Positions 1 through 8,873 of a stretch of 64,000 bases of DNA are shown piece by piece. Positions within the stretch are counted from its first letter, which is position 1; every line of letters begins with the position of its first letter. The stretch covers positions 2,826,693-2,890,692 of the forward strand of contig NZ_JABWTA010000001.1 of NCBI RefSeq assembly GCF_013371495.1, read 5' to 3'. Both the position numbers and the translations under genes were made by a program. This stretch comes from Altererythrobacter lutimaris (GTDB lineage Bacteria; Pseudomonadota; Alphaproteobacteria; Sphingomonadales; Sphingomonadaceae). The notes under the pieces were generated by a model, which was given only the letters and a program-made list of their open reading frames with translations, was not told the origin of the DNA and searched no databases.

Positions 1-518
1 ACACTTACGAAGCAGATTTCTGGCAGGCACGCGATCAGGAGGCAGTGCTGGGTCCGGCCTCAACGAGCGATTACCCGTCTGCTCGTGTTGCTGCAGCCGG
101 TTTCAACGAATGGAAGGAAAGCGCGAAAGCAGGCAAGATTGACCGCGACGGCGTTCGCCAACGCGCGGCGACTGCGATGGAAGGGCAAGTTGCTGAGGAG
201 GCGGACAAACTTGCGGAACGACTGACATTCCTTGCGACGACTGGGTCTGTTGCGCCTTTCGTAGGTCTGTTCGGCACGGTCTGGGGGATCATGAACAGCT
301 TCTTCCAGATTGGCGCGCAGGAAAGCTCTTCACTAGCGGTGGTCGCACCAGGTATCTCTGAAGCGTTGTTCGCTACTGCCATTGGCCTGTTCGCCGCAAT
401 CCCTGCAGTGATCGCTTACAACCGCTTCAGCAATGACGTGAACCGCTTCGAAGCGCGGCTCCAGCGTTTCGCGGACAAGGTCCATGCTGGCCTTAGCCGT
501 GAACTGGACAAGAGCTGA
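1..518 (+). CDS. tolQ: Tol-Pal system proton channel subunit TolQ (5' end outside window)
   Basis: Inner-membrane subunit of the TolQ-TolR proton channel, which powers the Tol-Pal system that holds the outer membrane to the cell wall during division. The reading frame is open from base 3 with no start codon, so the N-terminus and first membrane segment lie upstream of the window. Visible are the cytoplasmic loop and then the MotA/TolQ/ExbB core: a helix around TGSVAPFVGLFGTVWGIMNS and a second around SEALFATAIGLFAAIPAVIAYN. Its TGA stop overlaps the tolR start, so translation is probably coupled. TolQ rather than ExbB is called because tolR, tolA, tolB and pal follow. Confidence 0.95.
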   Translation, partial: TYEADFWQARDQEAVLGPASTSDYPSARVAAAGFNEWKESAKAGKIDRDGVRQRAATAMEGQVAEEADKLAERLTFLATTGSVAPFVGLFGTVWGIMNSFFQIGAQESSSLAVVAPGISEALFATAIGLFAAIPAVIAYNRFSNDVNRFEARLQRFADKVHAGLSRELDKS

Positions 519-964
519 TGGGCATGGGTCTGGCCTCTTCGGGACGGCGCGCTCGCGGCAGCAAGCGTGCGCCTATGGCGGAGATCAACGTAACGCCCTT
601 CGTTGACGTGATGCTGGTGCTCCTCATCATCTGCATGGTGACCGCACCTTTGCTTGCTTCTGGAGTGCCGGTCGATTTGCCGGAAAGCCGCGCCAATCCG
701 ATCGACCAGACGCCTGAACAAGTGACTGTATCGATCGACAATACCGGCGTGATTTTCGTTGAGGATGCGGCTGTGCCTGATGGTGAGCTTGCAGCAACGC
801 TTGCGCAGATCGAGCCTCGCGCGGATGGTCAGCCGCCGATCGTCGTGCTGCGCGGCGATCAGGCGCTGCAATATGCCCGTGTCATGGCGGTCATGGGCGA
901 GCTTAATCGGGCAGGGTTCAACCAGATCACATTGGTCACAGACGGTTCATCCGCCTCGCCATAA
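518..964 (+). CDS. tolR: Tol-Pal system protein TolR
   Basis: Proton-channel partner of TolQ, ExbD/TolR family, 148 aa. After a short basic cytoplasmic N-terminus (GRRARGSKRAPMAEINVTPF) comes one membrane helix, FVDVMLVLLIICMVTAPLL, whose early Asp is the conserved proton-carrying residue of the family. The periplasmic domain follows, ending in the usual VMGELNRAGF segment. The start overlaps the tolQ stop (TGATG). Second gene of the tol-pal operon. Confidence 0.95.
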   Translation: MGMGLASSGRRARGSKRAPMAEINVTPFVDVMLVLLIICMVTAPLLASGVPVDLPESRANPIDQTPEQVTVSIDNTGVIFVEDAAVPDGELAATLAQIEPRADGQPPIVVLRGDQALQYARVMAVMGELNRAGFNQITLVTDGSSASP

Positions 965-978
965 TTCTTGAGACAAGC

Positions 979-1731
979 ATGCAAGCAATAGCTGCCAATA
1001 GAGAGGAACGGATCGGGCTCGGCGTTGCGCTGGGGCTGCACTTGGCGCTTGTGCTTGTATTTCTGATTCAGCCTTCGCGCGGCGAGATTATGCCTCTGCC
1101 AGAGCGAATGACAGTCAGCCTTGCAAGCAATGTCGGGTTGGAAGACACAGCGCCTGCGATCGTTCCGGAAAGCCGGGCTGCAATTGCATCAGAGCTTGCC
1201 GATACAGTCACGGCCCCTGCGCCAGAAGACGTGCCGGATGTGACGCGCAGCCCAGATACGACCCCGACCACGACCACCACTGCAACCCGCCCACAGCCGC
1301 GTACCAACGAAGCGCCGCCAGAGCGCAGCACGGGCAGCCGCATCGGCGACAACTTCCTCACTGGATCTGGCGATTCCACTTCAAGCGAAGACGCGCGTAT
1401 TCCCGCAAGCCAGATCGGCGCAAGCGCGCAAGCCTCGCTGCGTCAGGCTATCTCTCGTCAGATCAAGCCGCACTGGAACGCGCCGTCGGGCTTGGATGCA
1501 GAGCAGCTGATTACTATTCTTGCATTCCGCTTGAATGAGGATGGCACGCTTGCCGGGCGTCCGCGGGTGGTACGACAAGCCGGGATAAACGCTTCAAACC
1601 GGCCGCAAGCCGATTTGCATGCTGAGCGCGCCATTCGTGCAGTTCAACGTGCGGCACCCTTCGACTTGCCGCCCGAATATTACAACGCCTGGCGCAATGT
1701 GTCTGAATGGCGTTTCGACAGAAGGCTTTAA
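979..1731 (+). CDS. tolA: TolA-like energy-transducing protein (TonB C-terminal type)
   Basis: TolA links the inner-membrane TolQR motor to TolB and Pal. The 250-aa protein has one N-terminal membrane helix (about residues 13-31, GVALGLHLALVLVFLIQP). A Pro/Thr/Glu-rich periplasmic linker follows, with a run of TTTTT near residue 100, and then a C-terminal domain (about 155-250) with the TonB/TolA signature SRQIKPHWNAPSG. The linker is much shorter than the helical stalk of enterobacterial TolA, which is common in alphaproteobacteria. Position between tolR and tolB makes the assignment firm despite weak sequence conservation. Confidence 0.88.
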   Translation: MQAIAANREERIGLGVALGLHLALVLVFLIQPSRGEIMPLPERMTVSLASNVGLEDTAPAIVPESRAAIASELADTVTAPAPEDVPDVTRSPDTTPTTTTTATRPQPRTNEAPPERSTGSRIGDNFLTGSGDSTSSEDARIPASQIGASAQASLRQAISRQIKPHWNAPSGLDAEQLITILAFRLNEDGTLAGRPRVVRQAGINASNRPQADLHAERAIRAVQRAAPFDLPPEYYNAWRNVSEWRFDRRL

Positions 1732-1734
1732 CGC

Positions 1735-3129
1735 ATGAAGAAACTTATCCTGCTTGTTGTTGCTCTGATTGCATCGCCGTTGGCTGCGCAAAATCAGGAT
1801 CTGAGCACTCCGGCGCCTGAAGGCGGTGAAGTCGAGACGGTCTTTGAAGATGAAGAAACGGGCGGCCTTACAGGTTCGACAACCGACGAAAGCGACTGGC
1901 AGGATCTGACCATCGCTATTCCCGGCTTTGCGACGGACCGCGATGTGCCAACCGCCGCCAGCAATGACGGTACGGCCGGCCTTGGCAAAGACATTGCGCG
2001 CGTCATTACCGCTAACTTGCGCAATAACGGCCTGTTCCAGCCCATCGGACCCGATCAGCTGCCGCAGCCCGGCTTCCCACAAATCTCAAGCCCGGCCTGG
2101 GGCACTTGGGCCGGACGCGGCAATGAGATGCTCGTTCATGGTTATGTCCAAGGCCGCGCGGATGGCCGGCTGGTCGTCGGTTGCTATCTCTATGATGTGG
2201 CTTTGCAAGACGAGCTCATCCGAGAAGGTTGGGTGGTCCCAGCAGCGGACTGGCGCCGCGCCGCGCATAAGTGCTCAGACTTGATCTATTCTCGTCTTAC
2301 CGGCGAAAGCCCGTTCTTCGACAGCCGGATCGCTTACATTGCCGAGACCGGTCCCAAGGAAAAACGCGTCAAACGCCTCGCGATCATGGATAGCGATGGT
2401 GCGAACCATCGTTTCCTGACGCTGGGCAGCGCAACTGCGCTCACCCCGCGCTATTCGCCTGATTACAAGAAGCTGCTCTACCTGTCTTATGTCGATGGAA
2501 ACCCGCGCATTTATGTCTACGACATCGGCACCGGGCGGCAGCAGCTGGTGGCAGAGACAGGGAACCCGACGCTCGCCCCACGCTGGTCCCCAGATGGCCG
2601 CTCCATCCTCTATTCCATGGCGGTTGGCGGCAACACAGACATCTATCGCGTACCTGCAACAGGCGGGCAAAGCGTACGGCTGACCAACACGCCGGGTATC
2701 GATATTGGAGGTTCCTACTCACCTGATGGCAGCAAGATCGTGTTCGAGAGCGATCGCTCAGGCAGCCAGCAATGTTATGTCATGAATGCCGACGGCACTG
2801 GTCAGCGGCGTATTTCGTTCCATGGCGGACGCTGCGCAACGCCGGAATGGAGCCCGCGTGGCGACCAGATCGCGTTCACGCGTATCGCGGGCGATTTCAA
2901 CATTGCGGTGATGGAGCCAAGCGGCCGTAACCTCCGCATCCTGACGCGCGGCTGGCAGGACGAAGCCCCGACATGGGCGCCTAATGGACGCATCATTCAG
3001 TTCTTCCGCACCGAGCGAAATTCGGGGCGGACCGCTTTGCACCAGGTCGATTTGACCGGGCGTAACGAAAGGAAACTCAGGACGCCGGTGGACGCGTCTG
3101 ATCCGGCCTGGGGACCGATCCTCCCCTGA
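1735..3129 (+). CDS. tolB: Tol-Pal system beta-propeller protein TolB
   Basis: Periplasmic beta-propeller that docks on Pal and receives force from TolA. The 464-aa product starts with a signal peptide (MKKLILLVVALIASPLAAQ, cleavage after AQ). An N-terminal alpha/beta domain follows, with IPGFATDRDVP and GKDIARVITANLRNNGLF. The propeller has repeated blades of the type SPDYKKLLYLSYVDGNPRIYVYD, APRWSPDGRSILYSM and SYSPDGSKIVFESDRSG. Four bases separate it from the tolA stop, so it is in the same operon. Confidence 0.96.
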   Translation: MKKLILLVVALIASPLAAQNQDLSTPAPEGGEVETVFEDEETGGLTGSTTDESDWQDLTIAIPGFATDRDVPTAASNDGTAGLGKDIARVITANLRNNGLFQPIGPDQLPQPGFPQISSPAWGTWAGRGNEMLVHGYVQGRADGRLVVGCYLYDVALQDELIREGWVVPAADWRRAAHKCSDLIYSRLTGESPFFDSRIAYIAETGPKEKRVKRLAIMDSDGANHRFLTLGSATALTPRYSPDYKKLLYLSYVDGNPRIYVYDIGTGRQQLVAETGNPTLAPRWSPDGRSILYSMAVGGNTDIYRVPATGGQSVRLTNTPGIDIGGSYSPDGSKIVFESDRSGSQQCYVMNADGTGQRRISFHGGRCATPEWSPRGDQIAFTRIAGDFNIAVMEPSGRNLRILTRGWQDEAPTWAPNGRIIQFFRTERNSGRTALHQVDLTGRNERKLRTPVDASDPAWGPILP

Positions 3130-3196
3130 AACGTGCTATAACCGCGTATGGGCGAATCCCCTGAACAAGCCCGCGCCTTCATGAAGGATAATGCAA

Positions 3197-3712
3197 ATGA
3201 ACAAAACACTCGCTTCATTCGTACTTCTCAGCTCAACCGTTGCGCTTGCTGCGTGCGGCCAAAAAGCACCTGAAGACCTACCGCCACCACCGGCTTCGAC
3301 CGAGACGCCTGCTCCAGCGGTAGATACTACGCCCGCCGGCCCGAGCGTCGGCAGCCAGGCGCATTTCGAAAATGCCGTGAATGGCCAGAACGTGATCTTC
3401 TTCGATACGGACCGATTCAACATCGACAGCGCGGATGCGGCGGCCTTGCAGACACAGGCGCAGTATCTCGGGCAATATCCGCAAGTTTCGATTACCGTTG
3501 AAGGCCACGCCGACGAGCGCGGCACACGCGAATATAACCTTGCCTTGGGTGAACGCCGTGCCAATGCGGCCAAGAACTATCTCGTCAGCCTTGGCGTTGA
3601 TGCAGGCCGTATCCAGACTGTCAGCCACGGCAAGGAACGTCCGGTTGCAACAGGTTCAAACGAACAGGCGTGGGCGCAGAACCGCCGCGCAGTCAGCGTC
3701 GTGATTAACTGA
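3197..3712 (+). CDS. pal: Peptidoglycan-associated lipoprotein Pal
   Basis: Outer-membrane lipoprotein that binds peptidoglycan and TolB. I choose the ATG at 3197 rather than the in-frame ATG at 3191 because the AAGGA at 3184-3188 is 8 nt from the former and only 2 nt from the latter. The signal peptide ends in the lipobox LAAC, followed by a Pro-rich linker. The OmpA-like domain (about residues 60-170) carries ITVEGHADERGTREYNLALG and ERRANAAKNYL, the diaminopimelate-binding loop region. It is the last gene of the operon; cpoB/ybgF, often next in other proteobacteria, is absent. Confidence 0.95.
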   Translation: MNKTLASFVLLSSTVALAACGQKAPEDLPPPPASTETPAPAVDTTPAGPSVGSQAHFENAVNGQNVIFFDTDRFNIDSADAAALQTQAQYLGQYPQVSITVEGHADERGTREYNLALGERRANAAKNYLVSLGVDAGRIQTVSHGKERPVATGSNEQAWAQNRRAVSVVIN

Positions 3713-3734
3713 TTTCAGTCGCTTGGACTGAGTG

Positions 3735-3769
3735 GGAAGGCCGGGCAGTTTGTCTGGCCTTCCTTTTTT
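3735..3769 (+). terminator. Rho-independent terminator after pal
   Basis: An 8-bp perfect stem, GGAAGGCC (3735-3742) with GGCCTTCC (3756-3763), is followed by six T (3764-3769). It lies 22 nt after the pal stop and closes the tol-pal operon. Confidence 0.9.
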
Positions 3770-3793
3770 GAATTTGGATAAAGCTGGCTGTCT

Positions 3794-3958
3794 TTAGAAA
3801 GAGAACAGCGTCGGCAGATCGAAGTCCGGCAGGTCTGCAACAAATTGCACAACCGGCTTGCTGGAGCCATGCGATGCGTTCTCTGCCGTCATGGTAAGCG
3901 TCATTGCAGCCATGGCGAAGACGGCGAATGCGCTGGAGATGGCGAGTTGCTTGCTCAT
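3794..3958 (-). CDS. Small secreted protein, unknown function
   Basis: A 54-aa frame starting at the ATG at 3958, preceded on the minus strand by an AGGA ribosome binding site. An upstream in-frame ATG at 4006 has no such site. Residues 1-25 (MSKQLAISSAFAVFAMAAMTLT) look like a signal peptide. The mature part is about 28 residues, acidic and hydrophobic, ending DLPDFDLPTLFSF. I do not recognise a family. It is transcribed toward the pal terminator, convergent with pal. Confidence 0.55.
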   Translation of the reverse strand: MSKQLAISSAFAVFAMAAMTLTMTAENASHGSSKPVVQFVADLPDFDLPTLFSF

Positions 3959-4117
3959 GATGTCCTGTTGGCTTCGATTTATGAAGAATACGTTGCGATG
4001 CAACATTTCTTATCGAAACTGGTTCCCATCTCTTTCAATCAATCGCAAGGCCCCCTAGACTAAAGCTCATGAACGTCGGACCAACGACATTGTCAGCAGA
4101 TTGGCGGGAGCCCGCTC

Positions 4118-4651
4118 ATGCCTAAGGCGCGGCGCTCAAACGATTGGGGCTTTCCGCGCTGGCGTGGCTATGGCTCTGCGCGCGAGGCGACGACTGTGCG
4201 GCTATGCGACCGCCATGGCTGCGAAGAGAAGGGCGATTGCCCTGCGCCCAAAGCGCCGAATAGCCCGGACCGCTGGTACTTCTGTCAAAAGCACGCAGCG
4301 GAATACAACTCCAAATGGGACTATTTCGAAGGGCTCGACAAGGCTGAGAAGGAAGAGCGCGCCAAGGCTGAACGGCAGGAAAGCGCCGGCTATGCCGAGG
4401 CTTCGCATTACGGTTGGAGCGGCTCAGGTGATGGTTCCCGCAGTGCTGACGAGATGCGCGCCTTGGAGTTACTCGAGCTTGAAGCGGACGCAGACTTTGC
4501 CGCTGTGAAGAAAGCTTACCGCGCGAAGGCGAAACTCGTGCACCCTGACGTCAAGCCGGGTGATGAGGAAGCTGCCAAGCAGTTCCAGGCGTTGCAGCTC
4601 GCTTATGAAGTGCTCAAAGCAGGCGAAGAACGCCGCGAATGGCGCGGGTAG
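4118..4651 (+). CDS. J-domain protein with N-terminal Cys/His-rich segment
   Basis: DnaJ-type co-chaperone (177 aa), expected to stimulate the ATPase of a DnaK partner. The J domain is at the C-terminus (about residues 112-172): helix II YRAKAKLVHPDVKPGDEEAAK contains the essential HPD triad. The N-terminal third has paired Cys/His (LCDRHGCEEKGDC and FCQKHAAEYN) that could bind zinc; this is inference. A Lys/Glu-rich helix joins the two parts. Proteins with this layout are common in sphingomonads and rhizobia and are not the general DnaJ, since the Gly/Phe region and the zinc-finger repeats are missing. Confidence 0.85.
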   Translation: MPKARRSNDWGFPRWRGYGSAREATTVRLCDRHGCEEKGDCPAPKAPNSPDRWYFCQKHAAEYNSKWDYFEGLDKAEKEERAKAERQESAGYAEASHYGWSGSGDGSRSADEMRALELLELEADADFAAVKKAYRAKAKLVHPDVKPGDEEAAKQFQALQLAYEVLKAGEERREWRG

Positions 4652-4705
4652 CGCTTCAGAGGCGCGCTCAAATCTTTCCTGAACTCTCAGAAGCTAGGAG
4701 ATGAT

Positions 4706-5254
4706 GTGCAAAGCAAGCAGTCTTTCAATCGTTTGATTACCCAGTCCTGGATTGCCTTTGTGGCGATGGCCGCAATGGTAGTGCTCTCGCTGTTCGATCC
4801 GCTCCACGATCCCGTTCGCCAGCATATGAGCGAATCCATTATGGCGTCACCTTGGTTGGCGCTCGCTGTAAAGATTTTGCCGAGCATCACCGGTATCAGC
4901 ATCATGGTATTCGGCCTGGGTTGCTTTGCATTGAAGCGCGGATGGACGTGGGCGGGATTGGCAGGATTGCTGTTTGGCGCGGCTATGCTGGCGAATGGTA
5001 TTTTCCCGACCGGTGACCCGCGACATGGCCTTTATGGGCTTGCGATTTTCTCTGTGCTTTTGCCTGCGTTTTTTGCCGCTGAGTTTGATTGCTCTCAGCG
5101 CTTGAAGCAGCTGTCGCTCGCTGTTGCATTCATAAACCTGCTCTACATGTGGATTTTGTTTACGGGCCTCGATCCCGAAGCATTTCGCGGCCTGACCCAA
5201 AGGATCGCGTCGCTCATCATGTTCGGCTGGTTCGCACTTTTGAGTAGGGCTTGA
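4706..5254 (+). CDS. DUF998 family membrane protein
   Basis: A 182-aa integral membrane protein with about five to six hydrophobic helices. The layout matches DUF998: a first helix followed by an HxxSE-like stretch (RQHMSESIM) and a polar loop FPTGDPRHGLYG, where the family carries its conserved FP..P..H motif. Start is the GTG at 4706, 5 nt after AGGAG (4696-4700); the ATGs at 4701 and 4704 are out of frame. Function unknown. It stands alone between the J-domain gene and a repeat-rich spacer. Confidence 0.7.
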   Translation: MQSKQSFNRLITQSWIAFVAMAAMVVLSLFDPLHDPVRQHMSESIMASPWLALAVKILPSITGISIMVFGLGCFALKRGWTWAGLAGLLFGAAMLANGIFPTGDPRHGLYGLAIFSVLLPAFFAAEFDCSQRLKQLSLAVAFINLLYMWILFTGLDPEAFRGLTQRIASLIMFGWFALLSRA

Positions 5255-5398
5255 GAATCAGGCGGGTCGCTATCCAACATTTCCTACATTTGCGCGGCGC
5301 GCTAGTACCCGCACTGCTCTTTGAAACCGTCGATCTCTGCGCCATGTGTCGCAAATCTGCGCGCAAGAACTCACGCGAGTTTTGAAAAAAAGGAAAAG

Positions 5399-5499
5399 TG
5401 TCAACTTTGTTGGAAGCGCTATAAACGAGAGAACTCTGCGGGTTTCAGGCTGATTTAGCGAAGTTGACAGGTGTCAACTTTGTCAACTTTGTTGGAAGG
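5399..5499. repeat. Intergenic palindromic repeat with TGTCAACTTTG units
   Basis: The 274-base gap between two genes holds GTGTCAACTTTGTTGGAAG at 5399-5417 and a second copy at 5471-5499, in which the TCAACTTTG unit is doubled. Just left of the second copy the sequence forms a perfect 9-bp palindrome, AAGTTGACA-GG-TGTCAACTT (5461-5480). It resembles short palindromic repeats scattered between genes in sphingomonad genomes; that comparison is from memory. No promoter or gene is evident in the rest of the gap. Confidence 0.7.
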
Positions 5500-5528
5500 G
5501 AATGAGCGGGCGTGAAAACGCGCTCGGA

Positions 5529-6323
5529 CTAGTCCCTGTCAATCGCAACAATCGGATTGTCATTCCACCATGGCACATCGGTCCATGGGCGCACATCAAT
5601 CTCATGCGTCCAGCAATTCCGCGGTTGCTGCGCGAGGCTCCAATAGGTCTCGGCGAGCGCCGCCGGATCGATCACGCCGTCTTCGCCCTTGCTGGCCTTG
5701 TAGGCTTCGAACTTGTCGCCGAGCAGCTTGCCAAGCGTGTCCGGCGCATCGACTGAACCATCGACCACGACATGCGCTACATGCACACCTTGCGGGGCGA
5801 ACTCGGCATTGAGTGTCTGACACAACATTCGCCGCCCACCCATCGCTGCCGCGTGACTGTGCTGGCCGGTATTGCCGCGTACTGCTGCCGTAGCGGAGGT
5901 GACGAGCAGTGTCCCTTGGCCGCGCGCGACCATCTTCGGCATGAGCACATGGGCGAGCCGGAACAGACCAAAGCAGCCGAGCCGCCAGCCAAGCTCAAAC
6001 GCGCCATGCGGCGTGTTATCTAGCGTGCGGTTGCCGATCTGCGCGCCCAAATTGTAGAGCGCGCAGGTGATCGGGCCAATGTTGGCTTCCACCCGTTCGA
6101 CCAGCTCTTCGATGGTGCCATCGTCGGAGGCGTTGAGCAGCGTACCGGAGGCTGAACCCCCCGCGTCCTCGATCTGTGCAACAAGGCGCTGAAGCCCTTC
6201 TTCGTCGGAACGCCGCGCCAGCACAGCGTGATAACCTTCGCGGGCAAAACGAGCTGCTGCATGCCCGCCAATGCCAGCGCCTGCACCGATGACGAGAAAG
6301 ACAGGTTTGCGCTCGTCACTCAT
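5529..6323 (-). CDS. SDR-fold protein lacking the usual Tyr-Lys catalytic pair
   Basis: A 264-aa Rossmann protein of the short-chain dehydrogenase/reductase superfamily. The N-terminal dinucleotide loop is [20 protein letters not shown] (classical GxxxGxG). The segment after strand 4 (YNLGAQIG, family NNAG) and strand 5 with a Ser ([10 protein letters not shown]) are present. Where classical SDRs have YxxxK, this protein reads [12 protein letters not shown], with neither Tyr nor Lys in place. The C-terminal part [12 protein letters not shown] matches a divergent SDR subgroup. It overlaps the purT stop by 4 bases (ATGA), so the two are cotranscribed. Substrate unknown; it may bind nucleotide without classical catalysis. 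Confidence 0.85.
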   Translation of the reverse strand: MSDERKPVFLVIGAGAGIGGHAAARFAREGYHAVLARRSDEEGLQRLVAQIEDAGGSASGTLLNASDDGTIEELVERVEANIGPITCALYNLGAQIGNRTLDNTPHGAFELGWRLGCFGLFRLAHVLMPKMVARGQGTLLVTSATAAVRGNTGQHSHAAAMGGRRMLCQTLNAEFAPQGVHVAHVVVDGSVDAPDTLGKLLGDKFEAYKASKGEDGVIDPAALAETYWSLAQQPRNCWTHEIDVRPWTDVPWWNDNPIVAIDRD

Positions 6324-7498
6324 GAGCCTTCTCCATAATGCAGGGTCACCATGCTCGCTGCCGCATTGGCTTTCGCTCGCGCCGCGTCAGTGTCCGGCCC
6401 GTTGGCGAGCGCGACACCCATACGCCGATAGGGCCGCGTTACGGGCTTGCCGAAGATACGCACATCCGCGCCATCCTCCATCGCATTGGCAAGGCCGGAA
6501 TATGCAACATGCTCGCTTGCGCGATCCGCCAGAATGACAGAACTTGCTGAAGGCCGCGCAGCGATGCTCTCCGGCACAGGCATGCCCATGATCGCGCGCG
6601 CATGTAAATCGAACTCGCTGAGGTTCTGGCTTACCAGCGTGACCATGCCGGTGTCATGTGGGCGAGGGGAGAGCTCGGAAAAGATCACCTCCTCACCGCG
6701 AATGAAGAACTCGACACCGAACAGGCCGTAGCCTTTTCCGTCGCCTTGCAGCGCCGTGACCACCTTTGCTGCCATGTCCTGCGCAGCTAAAATCGCGGCG
6801 TCCGACATGGGCGTGGGCTGCCAGCTTTCGCGGTAGTCGCCGCGTTCCTGGCGGTGTCCGATTGGCGGGCAGAAGGTAATACCGGTTGCATGGCGCACAG
6901 TCAGCAGCGTGATCTCGTAATCGAAGTCGATGAATTGCTCGACGATCACACGCTTGCGGTCGCCGCGCATGTTGTGGACTGCATATTCCCATGCTGCTTC
7001 CAGCTCTGCCGCGCTGTCGACCTTGCTCTGACCTTTGCCGGATGAGGACATGACCGGCTTGATCACGCAAGGAAAACCCGTGAAGTCGCCCGCCTCGCGA
7101 ACCTCTTCAATGCTTGTCGCATAGCGATAGCGCGAGGTCGTAATGCCCAGCTCGCCCGCCGCAAGATCGCGGATCGCATCGCGGTTCATGGTGAGCTGCG
7201 TCGCGCGCGCAGAGGGCACGACATTGCTGCCCACCGCTTCGATATCCGCGAGCACTTCGGTGCGGATCGCTTCGACCTCAGGGACGATCAGATCGGGCTG
7301 ATGCTTTTCGACGGTTTTGCGCAAGGCATCGCCGTCGAGCATGGAGAAAACCTCGGCCTCGTCCGCGACCTGCATGGCTGGTGCTGCCGTATAAGCATCG
7401 CAAGCCACCACATAAGCGCCCAGCCGCTTGGCTGAGATGACGAACTCACGTCCCAGCTCGCCAGAGCCAAGCAGCAGGATCTTTGTGGTGAAGGCCAT
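6320..7498 (-). CDS. purT: Formate-dependent phosphoribosylglycinamide formyltransferase PurT
   Basis: ATP-grasp enzyme of purine synthesis that uses formate and ATP to formylate GAR, the folate-independent alternative to PurN. At 392 aa it has the usual length. The N-terminus [20 protein letters not shown] is the PurK/PurT preATP-grasp fold. The central ATP-grasp region has [15 protein letters not shown] (phosphate-binding loop) and [20 protein letters not shown]; the metal-binding site is in [21 protein letters not shown]. The downstream SDR gene overlaps it by 4 bases. Confidence 0.95.
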   Translation of the reverse strand: MAFTTKILLLGSGELGREFVISAKRLGAYVVACDAYTAAPAMQVADEAEVFSMLDGDALRKTVEKHQPDLIVPEVEAIRTEVLADIEAVGSNVVPSARATQLTMNRDAIRDLAAGELGITTSRYRYATSIEEVREAGDFTGFPCVIKPVMSSSGKGQSKVDSAAELEAAWEYAVHNMRGDRKRVIVEQFIDFDYEITLLTVRHATGITFCPPIGHRQERGDYRESWQPTPMSDAAILAAQDMAAKVVTALQGDGKGYGLFGVEFFIRGEEVIFSELSPRPHDTGMVTLVSQNLSEFDLHARAIMGMPVPESIAARPSASSVILADRASEHVAYSGLANAMEDGADVRIFGKPVTRPYRRMGVALANGPDTDAARAKANAAASMVTLHYGEGS

Positions 7499-7516
7499 CG
7501 GTACTCCGGTTTGCGG

Positions 7517-8836
7517 TCAGACTTTCTCCAAGGCTTGCCCGAAATCGGCGATCAAGTCATCCGGATCCTCGATCCCGATGCTGATCCGTACGAGATTGTC
7601 GGTGATGCCAAGCGCGGCCTTGCGCTCATCCGGCACGCTGAGATGCGTCATGGATGCGGGGTGGCTGGCGAGTGTTTCGGTTCCGCCAAGGCTCACGGCA
7701 AGCTTTGCGACTTTCAGCGCGTCGAGGAAGCGGAAACATTCCGCTTCGCCGCCCTTGATGAAGACAGAGAAGGTGCTGCCTGCGCCTTCGCAATGGCGAT
7801 CATAAATGTCCTGCTGGCGCGCATCCTCGATCATGCCGAGATAGCCCAGTCCTTTGACCTTGGGGTGGTCACGCAAGAATTCGCAGACTTTTTCTGCATT
7901 TTTGCCCGCGCGCTCCATGCGCAGCTCGACTGTCTCCAGCGAACGCAGCAGCATCCATGCAGTGTTGGGGTCAGCGATGCCGCCCATCGTGTTGCGCAGT
8001 GCGCGGATCGCATCGATAAAGCGCTTTTTGCCCGAGACGCTGCCTGCGACCAGGTCCGAGTGACCTCCCACATACTTTGTCAGTGAGTAGACCACCAGGT
8101 CCGCGCCATGCTCCAGCGGGCGCTGCCACAGCGGCCCGAGGAATGTGTTGTCGATCGCAATCGGGCAAGCATCTGCATCGAAATGCTTGTCGCGCGCATC
8201 GCGCACAGCTTCGATATCGACCAGCGCATTGGTCGGGTTGCCGGGGCTCTCGAGATAGATCAACGGCACTTCGCCGCCTTGCGCTTCGGCTTGCGCTTTG
8301 GCTTTGGCCATTATCGCGTCGAGTTCTTCAGGGGTCGCACCAGCCGGGAAGTCGACATAGGTCACGCCGTACTTCGCCATGATCTTCGCAACGAAGCCTT
8401 CACTCGCGGCATAGAGCGGGCCGGAATGGACGATGACATCGCCAGCCTTGCACGCGGCCAGCATCAGCACCGCGATGGCCGTCATCCCGCTGGAGAAGCT
8501 CAGCGCTTCCTCCGCCCCGTCCCAGATTGCAAGTCGGTCTTCCAAGATTTCCTGGTTGGGCGCGTTGAAGCGTGAATAGACCAGGCCTTCAGCACCGCCC
8601 GCGCGTTTGCCGGTAATGCCTTCAAAGTGCCGCTTGCCCGCTGCTGCATTCTCAAACGCGAAAGTACTGGTGAGGAAGATCGGCGCCTTCAGAGAGCCTT
8701 CTGAAAGCACCGGGTCATAGCCATAACCCATCATAAGCGTGCTCGGCTTCATTGGGCGGCCGTTGATAGTGGTCACCGGGTCTTTGGGCTTACGGCGCGG
8801 GGTGGGTTGATCGATCGGGTCGATGGCGTCCGTCAT
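7517..8836 (-). CDS. Cystathionine gamma-synthase family PLP-dependent enzyme
   Basis: Cys/Met-metabolism PLP enzyme (439 aa from the chosen start), of the cystathionine synthase/lyase or methionine gamma-lyase group. Seen: YSRFNAPNQEILEDRLAIWDGAEEALSFSSGM (PLP phosphate loop), AIDNTFLGP (Asp to the PLP ring nitrogen), VYSLTKYVGGHSD (Schiff-base Lys) and SLGGTETLASHPASMTH (carboxylate-binding loop). The start at 8836 has AAGGAAGG 9 nt upstream; an in-frame ATG at 8860 lies before that site and is less likely. Which reaction it catalyses cannot be read from the sequence. Its ribosome binding site sits in a hairpin (8846-8873). Confidence 0.9.
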   Translation of the reverse strand: MTDAIDPIDQPTPRRKPKDPVTTINGRPMKPSTLMMGYGYDPVLSEGSLKAPIFLTSTFAFENAAAGKRHFEGITGKRAGGAEGLVYSRFNAPNQEILEDRLAIWDGAEEALSFSSGMTAIAVLMLAACKAGDVIVHSGPLYAASEGFVAKIMAKYGVTYVDFPAGATPEELDAIMAKAKAQAEAQGGEVPLIYLESPGNPTNALVDIEAVRDARDKHFDADACPIAIDNTFLGPLWQRPLEHGADLVVYSLTKYVGGHSDLVAGSVSGKKRFIDAIRALRNTMGGIADPNTAWMLLRSLETVELRMERAGKNAEKVCEFLRDHPKVKGLGYLGMIEDARQQDIYDRHCEGAGSTFSVFIKGGEAECFRFLDALKVAKLAVSLGGTETLASHPASMTHLSVPDERKAALGITDNLVRISIGIEDPDDLIADFGQALEKV

Positions 8837-8845
8837 GCGGGCGAT

Positions 8846-8873
8846 CCTTCCTTGTTGCATGCTCCCAGGAAGG
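8846..8873 (-). promoter_or_regulatory. RNA hairpin covering the ribosome binding site of the PLP enzyme gene
   Basis: In the minus-strand transcript CCTTCCT (8867-8873) pairs perfectly with AGGAAGG (8846-8852) across 14 nt. AGGAAGG is the Shine-Dalgarno sequence of the gene starting at 8836. About 160 nt of leader lie upstream of the start, with a further imperfect hairpin (GGTCCT/AGGATC, around 8911-8931). This looks like a switch in translation; I could not match a known SAM or SAH riboswitch. Confidence 0.45.
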
